A stretch of 64,000 bases of DNA from Salticus scenicus (taxonomy: Eukaryota; Arthropoda; Arachnida; Araneae; Salticidae), in contig OZ005651.1 in NCBI GenBank assembly GCA_963930645.1, forward strand, positions 126,514,231 through 126,578,230, written 5' to 3'. The notes beneath the pieces are model-generated. The model did not search any database. It was given only the letters and a program-made list of their open reading frames with translations, and was not told where the DNA came from. Position 1 is the first letter of the stretch; every line of letters starts with the position of its first letter. The position numbers and the translations under genes are program-made. Shown in pieces: positions 57,353-64,000 of this stretch.

Positions 57353-58190
57353 GTTTTCTAGCCACTCTGCGCATGTTCAAATCATCACACAAAATTGCCT
57401 GTGCGGAACCTGCACTGATCCCAACTTCTTCAGCAATCTTTCGTATGATCAAAAGACGATCTTTCATTATCAGATTTCCCACCTTTTCAAGAATAACTGC
57501 ATTTCGAGCGACAGGTGGCCTCCCAGAACGCTGGTCACTCTCTACCGACGTGCGGCCATTTTTGAATCGGTTAAATTACTTCTTAATTTGTGTGACCCCC
57601 CCCCCATAACATCGTCTCAAACACTTGCTCATTCTTAGGAACTGTTTCATTTTGAGATTCGCCAAACTTTTCACAAAATTTGATCCATTACCTCTGCTCA
57701 AGTCGTTCAGTCATCTTTAGAGAAATAAAAATCCGACGTACAAATAACAGCACCTCACTCGACTTCCTACAGGAAAAGGTACACTGGAACGTGGGGGAAT
57801 AATTCAAGCATGCGCATTAAGCTGTCTTCTCCCACTGTGCATAGTGGCGCCGCTTTAAGCTTCTTTCAAACTCTGTCAATATTCAGAGCTTCAAAAGTCA
57901 TAAATTATCCATTGTCCAAAAATGACCCTTGAAATTTTGCACACATTTACAATGAAGGGCATTACTTTTTATTGCTCTTTTACAAAAGAGACCAGTTCCC
58001 ATGCAATTATCGCACTAGGGACTTTGTGAGCGAGGGCTCGAGCGAGCTTCGATTCTCCAAAACCACATCAAAGAAATATAAAACAAACCGAAGTTGAAGC
58101 TTTCCAGTTGCCAGTGTGTGAAGGCTCCTTTAGAATTTCTACTGTTCGCGCGAAAATTCAAGGTCGGATACTTTTTGAACAGACCTTGTA
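57353..58190 (-). mobile_element. Mariner 5' half
   Basis: On the minus strand it begins at 58190 with TACAAGGTCTGTTCAAAAAG, a classic mariner end. It runs through a ~475-bp leader and enters the transposase at 57714. It stops at about 57353, where foldback MITE F starts. The 3' half and the second TIR are missing. Confidence 0.8.
57360..57714 (-). pseudogene. Mariner transposase N-terminal fragment
   Basis: ATG at 57714: MTERLEQR, a stop, then WIKFCEKFGESQNETV. After a frame change near a C homopolymer (57597-57606) it reads FNRFKNGRTSVESDQRSGRP, then VARNAVILEKVGN, IRKIAEEVGISAGSAQAIL and DLNMRRVARKL. This is the two-HTH N-terminus of mariner transposases, with the GRP linker motif. The DD34D domain is absent. 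The plus-strand frames at 57288 and 57373 are shadows of it. Confidence 0.82.
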
Positions 58191-59383
58191 TGCCTGAAAC
58201 AGAATTCAAACCTGTCACATGGCAAATAAAAACTAATAATTTATACAGAGAGATTAATTAATGATTAAAAATATTTCTCATTCATTAAAAACCCTTTTCA
58301 CTACAAAACATTTTACCTAGAAATCCCTCGCAAAAGGCATTTTTACGAAAATTTCATCTGGGAGCATTTGAAACAACTTTATTCAGCCCCGTAAAGTGTC
58401 CAGTACAAGTGTTTAGAAATAGAATTGGTAGTAATTAATACTGAATGGTAATTGCGATTCATTTCACAGAAAACTGCTGTTTAATGACGCAGAAAATGAA
58501 TTTTGTAATTAAAAACTTACAATGTATGATTTCGGTAAAAATAATTAAATACAACTATTTAACAGGCGTGAAACTGTAGGCATAAATGTACTTTGAAAGC
58601 GCAGATGTTAGTAATTGATTCTCTTGGAGTTTCAGAGGCATTTATGTACACTTTCTGAGTTTTTTGAGCGTCATGTATATACGCAAGCTATTTGTACAAC
58701 TATTCTTGACAATATTTTTTTCTAGCTTAAAATCCTTAGATATAATAATTTATCATTTTTTTTTGAACAGGATGTTTTACTAAAAACAAGAAATTTATAT
58801 CAAGATCAGTTATCCTAGAAATCATTAAAATAACAAAGTAATAGAATTTATGTTGACAGATTAACAGAAAAATAATGTCACTGTATGCAGAAATGCACTC
58901 TCTTTTTAAAAATCATTAATACAAAATCCTATAGTCTTTGAATTTAAAAAAGAGTTAAATCTTCTCTAGGTAAAAAAATAAAATAAATCATAACGGGCCA
59001 CCACTTTTTTGTAAGTTTTCAAAGCTGATACTACTATACCAATCTATAAATTTATATTAATAATATATCAAATGAAATAAAATTTCTCAAAATTAAACTC
59101 GATACACTATTATGATCTTCGTCGCAAAAAGCACATGATAGCAAAACTTCTCAAAGAAAGAAAAACACAAAACTTAATTATTAATATATATACGTATTTG
59201 CCAAAAAAATTATTATATATATATATACATATATATATAATTTTTTTCCATCTTATAGTTGTGTACTTAAAGCTATCATGAAATTGTGAAATGCACGACG
59301 TACGAGTGCTACCTTCAAAACAAAATATAGCAAAATATGATTAATAGGAATTTACGTCAAGGTTGTATAAAGTATAGTATTTC

Positions 59384-59440
<57 letters not shown>

Positions 59441-61373
59441 TTGCATTAATATCTAACCATGTATCAGATCGAACCACTATTTAAACATAAAAACAAAGAA
59501 TTCAATGTGAAAGGTTCCAATAATTGAACTTAAATTATTGTTTTGTACTTTTACGAGAAATAGAATAATTTGGAGTACAAATAGATAACCATAAGTTTTC
59601 TAAAAACATTTTGCGTTTTATAAAGCACTTATATTTCAATGCTTTAAGAGCCAGCTAAAGATTCAAATATCTCTTAGTGGAGATAGTAATCACTATAATT
59701 AAATAAAACAGTACATAACGTTTTAAAGAGTATTACAGAGTTCCATTTAATGCTGAAAACAGTTATGTAAACGACTTTTAACCTAATTAAATCGTTATTT
59801 TACTTTATCTATGAACTATGTTACTCCGTTTTAATGAATAATAATTCTCTCAGAAAATAACATATGTTAAATGAGAAGGTGTTTATTTTAATGTAAATAT
59901 TTATAACTATGTAAGATTAAAGAATTTAATATAATGTATACCAAATTTTCATAGTCTAAAAGGTAATAATAATATCTAATTCTTTACAGAGCTTTTAAAT
60001 AACAGAACAAAAATAATGAATAGAATGTTTAATAAAATATGTTTATATAATGCTATGTTCCCAAAGATAAAAGAAATATTTTGATAGCTTAAGCATTACT
60101 TTATTCTGAATAAATCTATTTAAATAATAAATAAAAAATAATAATAACCAAAATGAAATCAAAAATGAAATTATGTAACAGTCTTTAAGAAAGAGGTATT
60201 TAAAACATAGTAATATACAGTTTAATTAAAATTATCCTTTAATAAGATAATCTTAATCAAAAAATTTGGTGCATTTATACCTAGTAGGATCTAAAATGCA
60301 GCTATAATGTTTCAGTTAAAACATATAGAAGAGTACCATATATTATTCAAAAAACAAAACTGTAGTTGATTAAATATAGTAACACTTTTGTTAATAGTTT
60401 TAGACAGTTAATTACCTAAAATTTTATACTTTAAAAGCCAAAATAAAGAGATTTCCTCCTTTATGAAAAATACGACCTAACATTGGCACATTTTAGTTAA
60501 TATAGTTCAATATCTTATCAATATTATTTATTTTTGACGAAGTAGGATATTTTATGATATTCCGTACATTACTATATCAGCTAAAACAAGAACAAATGCA
60601 ATGTTGATTCTGAAAAAAAAGCAGTCAAAAGTATTTTAATTTTATAATTCCACTAATTTCTGCTCATAAATATTGAAAAAACTAAAGTACGTAACTATAT
60701 AAAAACTCATTATTCTCCTGACACTTTTTTTTTACTTTATTACTTTTTTCATAATAAATGACCTGGTATGACACGCTACTTTTTCTTACACCTAAGCAAG
60801 TGGTACTGTAGATGAATATTTACAGTGTACTTTAAATATAGTTCAAAATACTTTGAGAATTACTTTTATTTGACATACATTTCTGTGGGAGGGGAGGGGC
60901 TACAATTTCCTTCAGTTATCGGTTTGAGTATAAAGCAACAAACAAAAAACATTCAAGGCTTTTTAAAAATTTATATGAAACTAATCGCGAACTAATTGAG
61001 AATTTTTGCAGACTTTTTGAAGCTTACATAGCTTATTTAAAGTATTTCCATATTTTGTGTGTAATTTGTATACCCTCCAAATTGCGTGCTCAAATACAGC
61101 ACAGTAAAAATTTTATAACATAACTTGAAATGTTAAATGAAGTTGCATTTTAAATTAAAAATTTAATTTATCCAAATTTACGTGTGTAGTTATATAAAAG
61201 TTTAAATGGTTTTAATACACATTTTAAGTGAAACATATATTTGTGCATCTAAACAATTTTGATAATATCATAGTGTTTGGTATAAATCTAAATATGTTAA
61301 ACTATATAGACGAGAAATTTAGCACATTAACGTAAATTATTTGAATATTCTTAAATGTCCTGTACATGAATTA
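58191..61373. other. 3.2-kb AT-rich stretch without a recognisable gene
   Basis: Contains (TA)n tracts at 59213-59240 and 59386-59438. No coding frame above chance and no structured repeat recognised. Confidence 0.6.
59386..59438. repeat. (TA)n microsatellite
   Basis: About 53 bp of uninterrupted TA. Confidence 0.95.
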
Positions 61374-62295
61374 TAGAGGAGAGTAGGGTATTATTGAATA
61401 CCAATTACATTTCTTAAAATAACTTGAAACAATTCCCAAACTCATGATGAGTACATAGTGTAATTATTTGTAATGAATTGTCACAAAATAAATAAATAAA
61501 TAAACACAAAAAAATATTTTGTTGTTATAAAAAGTTTACTTAAAAAAAAAAAAAAAAAAAGTTACAAATGGTAGTTAATGTGAAATTGTCAGGTAATATG
61601 GAATAAGTGGTTTAAACAGTAGAAGAACTAATTAGACTTCATAAAATATAGTTATTTTTAACTATAAAGACCATATTTTTAAGATTATGTGAAAGCCTTT
61701 TCTGCTTCGAGCCTATTTACAAAAGTCACAGATGTAATATTCGTTCTCTGCTCCGACAGAGTCAAGATGAGCCCACAGAGAACAGCTGAAACACTTAATC
61801 CAAATTTCCTCTCTTTCATCTTCGGAGAATTTTCCGTTACAAAAGATACATTCAGCGTCTTTATTTTCTGGTTCTTTAGTTGAATATATGAAATCAATTT
61901 ATGTAATACCTAGTATTTCATAATACCCGACATGCCATCTTGGAAAATGAATTTTTAAATTAATGGAAAAATATTTTCTGCTAAAAAACGACCAAAGTAT
62001 AACAAACTACAATTTTTTGAGTATACGTTATGCTTAACATCAATGCTCAAATCACATGTGTACTAGTCAGTTTAAATGTTTAAATACTTACCAGCAAAAA
62101 TTCTTGAAAATAACAAAACACACTTTGTTCTGTAGGGAATGGTACGAGAACAGCAAGCGGTCGCTTTATACTATATTGCATCATGGGAGTCCTTAAGTAA
62201 TTCATAGTATTTTCACGAGATAGCAGTACTAATCAGAGCCGAAACCTCGGTATTCCATATTTCCCGACAATTCCATAATACCCTCCTCTCCTCTG
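61374..62295 (-). mobile_element. Pogo-like non-autonomous element, copy B
   Basis: Inverted counterpart of 53061-53975 over its whole length. Ends TAGAGGAGAGTAGGGTATTA at 61374 and ataccctcctctcctct at 62279-62294. The zinc-finger remnant is at 61713-61884 (minus). The shared segment at about 62155-62195 (gcggtcgctttatactatat) matches copy A inverted. Divergence is low by eye, mainly substitutions. Confidence 0.7.
61713..61884 (-). pseudogene. PHD-like zinc-finger tail of a transposase (copy B)
   Basis: Minus strand: EPENKDAECIFCNGKFSED, EIWIKCFSCSLWAHLDSVG, then YYICDFCK and TAG at 61715-61713. It keeps the final Cys that copy A lost. The Cys expected after WAHLD is Ser in both copies. Frames at 61685 (minus) and 61689 (plus) are shadows. 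Confidence 0.6.
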
Positions 62296-62384
62296 TGTCG
62301 GATCTCAAAAAAACTTTTCAAGAAAATATATAACACCGTGCTATTATCACATATGCGCTCACGCCCGCGAGAAGAGCGACTGAT

Positions 62385-63101
62385 AAAAACCTTTTTTAGA
62401 AGACCTCACCATGCGTTCATGTCATCCACCTAACAAAATAATGGCTGCTTTCTATACATCTGTAAACCGTGCTCTTAATATTTGTTCAAATCCTATTTTA
62501 TTAAAATCTGAAATTAAATACCTGAAAGCCATTCCAATTGACATAGGTTATGACCTTTCCATTATAGACAAAGATATCGAAAAATTACAACTCCCTCGTA
62601 TTTCGTGTACTAAATCAGTCTCTTCTAATGTCAGTATTGTTTTACCTTATTTTCCTAAATCCAGTCAAACCATTCTAAAATTCTCAAACAATATGATTTT
62701 AAAATAATATTTTCGCTTTCCAATAAACTCACCTTTTCTCAGTTAAAAGATCCCATTGATATACATAATTCTTGGGGCATTTATAGTATTTTCGTCAGTG
62801 TGGTTTATCATATATTGGCCAAACTAAATGCAGTCTTAAATTTCGTCTAAAAGAACATATGAATTACGTCCGTAAACAAGAAACAAATAAATCGGCTATT
62901 TCTAAGCATTGCTGGGAAGAAAATCATAATTTTAAATTTAATTCAGCTAAAATAATTTGCAGAGCTAAATCCATTCATGAACTCGATTTCTTTAAAGCTT
63001 TTTATATTTATAAAAATCTTAAAAACCTTGTAAATTATGATTTCGCTGTTCCCTATTTATCTGATTGTTTGAAATTTTACATTAAGTCCACATTTTCTTA
63101 A
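62385..63101 (+). pseudogene. PLE RT end and GIY-YIG endonuclease, broken
   Basis: RT remnant: FFRRPHHAF, then (62411 frame) NKIMAAFYTSVNRALNICSN and IKYLKAIPIDIGYDLSIIDK, stopping at 62705. The same order is seen in the PLE at 16590-16700 (FYTYVFRALHICSD). After frame changes the endonuclease reads GIYSIF near 62776. A missing base shifts the frame to RQCGLSYIGQTKCSLKFRLK and EHMNYVRKQE. SAISKHCWEENHNFKFNSAK and SIHELDFFKAFYIYKNLKN follow, closing at 63099-63101. At least two frameshifts and a stop make it inactive. Confidence 0.8.
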
Positions 63102-63244
63102 TTTTTCTACTGTTTGCTCAGCTAACATTCCTCAATTCCTATTGGTCACTCTCCTCACCTTTCCCGTAATCCTATTGGCTGAACTAAATTCGGTCCCTCT
63201 CTTATATATACGAGCACTTCTCCAGATTCAGAATTCTTTATACA

Positions 63245-63274
63245 CTGAAGACGGTACGTTTAAAGCTACCGAAA
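63245..63274 (+). ncRNA. Hammerhead-ribozyme-like core in PLE 3' region
   Basis: CTGAAGA, stem GGTA / TACC (about 11-nt loop), GAAA. The order and spacing match the other PLE cores in the window. Stems I and III were not defined. Confidence 0.45.
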
Positions 63275-63507
63275 GAGCTGTATATGCATCTCAAATAGTT
63301 TTCTTTGACGTTTCTGATGTAGTAGTTTATTCAGCTTTTTATGTAGTTACTAAAAAGCACAAAATAAAAATTTAAGTAAAAATAAATAAATAAGTTTTTT
63401 AGGCGTTTTTATTAGAAGCTTTTTATATGAAATTGACTTTGCCATCGTGTCACGCTAATAAACAAGGCGCTTCCATTTTAAAGTAAATATAAACTGTTCA
63501 GTTTGTC

Positions 63508-63580
63508 GCTCCATTGCTTAGTTGGTTAGAGCGTCACGTTAATAACGCGATGGGCGAGAGTTGGATACCCGAAGGCCCGG
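63508..63580 (+). tRNA. Decayed tRNA-Ile(AAT)-like sequence
   Basis: The D-arm and A box (tgcttagttggttagagcg) are good, and the anticodon loop ttAATaa sits in a mostly paired stem. The T arm (gagttggatacc in place of ggttcgatccc) and acceptor stem are degraded, with gctccat not pairing to ggcccgg. It is probably a tRNA pseudogene or the head of a tRNA-derived repeat. Confidence 0.5.
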
Positions 63581-63904
63581 CGTGTTATTTTTTGCAGATA
63601 ATTAGTAGAAAAGTTGTCAATTGGTAAAAAAAAAAAATCGTTGAATTTTTAAGGAGTTTAGTCTTAAGAATTTTTAAGAAGTTTTTTAAGAAGTTTTTTT
63701 TTTTTTTTTTTTTTTTAGATATTAGAAAACACAACATATTTTAGATATTTAAAAAGCAAAAAGTTTCAAGTAAAAAATACATAAATAAGTATTTCTAGAA
63801 GCTTTATATATAATACATATTATTATATGAAATTGAATTTGTCATCGCGTTTTTTCTCACGCTAAAAAAAAAAAAAAAAAAAAATGTAAGCAATTCATTG
63901 TGTT

Positions 63905-63940
63905 TCTTTATGGTTCAGTTGGTTAGAGCGTCATCTTAAT
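63905..63940 (+). pseudogene. Truncated tRNA-Ile-like copy
   Basis: tatggttcagttggttagag then cgtcatcttaat: the 5' half of the tRNA-like sequence, broken after the anticodon region and joined to the downstream flank. Confidence 0.45.
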
Positions 63941-64000
63941 TTTTGCAAATAATTAATAGAAAAGGTGTTAATTGATAAAAGGAAATATTTCATTGTGTAC

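Larger units (their letters stand above)
62385..63420 (+). mobile_element. Penelope-like retroelement, 5'-truncated
   Basis: Contains the end of the reverse transcriptase, GIY-YIG endonuclease, and a 3' region with a hammerhead-like core at 63245. It lies immediately after pogo-like copy B. The 3' limit is not fixed. Sequence beyond 63405 belongs to a tandem duplication. Confidence 0.78.
63405..64000 (+). repeat. ~390-bp tandem duplication carrying a tRNA-like sequence
   Basis: agaagctttttatatgaaat at 63414 recurs as agaagctttatatataat at 63797. The phrases tttgccatcgtgtcacgcta (63440) and tttgtcatcgcgttttttct (63839) correspond. So do gttggttagagcgtca (63521 and 63918) and the downstream ttttgcagataattagtaga (63591 and 63943). 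The second unit has lost most of the tRNA body and runs to the window edge. Confidence 0.65.

Noticed and set aside
57288..57638. 116- and 78-codon plus-strand frames
   Set aside because: They are antisense shadows of the mariner transposase fragment.

Overview
The window looks like intergenic or intronic DNA from an arthropod nuclear genome, most likely a chelicerate and probably a spider. It is very AT-rich, with many long A/T runs and TA, AAT and CA microsatellites. It has no operons, no bacterial gene structure and no complete host protein-coding gene. Nearly all recognisable coding sequence is decayed transposable-element (TE) sequence: Penelope-like retroelements (PLEs) with GIY-YIG endonuclease domains, an RNase H-bearing LINE, two mariners, a Tc1/Tc3-like element, a hAT element and several MITE or foldback families. 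The spider assignment rests on this TE mix and on general familiarity with the mariner and PLE subtypes. It is an inference.

Layout. 1-8.3 kb: the end of a MITE, a 547-bp Tc1-type hairpin MITE, a 1.6-kb foldback element, a degenerate ~107-bp tandem array, a TTAA-flanked element with a transposase tail, and small palindromes. 8.7-10.2 kb: a broken 1.3-kb mariner inserted into an older 168-bp MITE; an empty copy of that MITE lies at 40.6 kb. 12.2-15.2 kb: short-word repeats, a spider-type dispersed repeat, a CpG-rich patch and a foldback MITE. 15.9-17.6 kb: a head-to-head PLE. 20.2-20.6 kb: a PLE endonuclease fragment on the minus strand. 23.3-27.5 kb: a dispersed repeat (family R) interrupted by a 2.8-kb LINE. 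29.2-30.3 kb: a second head-to-head PLE. 30.6-31.8 kb: a cluster of Tc1-type MITEs. 32.4-34.8 kb: a second copy of family R carrying a broken Tc1/Tc3 element. 36.8-38.2 kb: an unclassified element with 80-bp near-perfect terminal inverted repeats. 42.6-49.1 kb: a duplicated ~1.5-2 kb unit, one copy hit by a hAT element with an exact 8-bp target duplication, plus a GC-richer stretch at 46.1-46.95 kb that may hold part of a host gene. 53.1-54.0 and 61.4-62.3 kb: two inverted copies of a pogo-like element keeping a zinc-finger tail. 57.0-58.2 kb: a mariner 5' half fused to a half foldback. 62.4-63.4 kb: another PLE. 63.4-64.0 kb: a tandem duplication carrying a decayed tRNA-Ile(AAT)-like sequence.

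How the parts relate. This is a layered TE graveyard. Several insertions can be ordered because an uninterrupted relative of the target is also present in the window (mariner into MITE, Tc1 into family R, hAT into the duplicated unit). All four PLE 3' ends that I could find, plus one orphan fragment, keep a hammerhead-ribozyme-like core in intact or mutated form. Two short open segments on the minus strand (35.54-35.74 kb and 46.13-46.24 kb) next to good splice donors are the only candidates for host exons, and both are weak.
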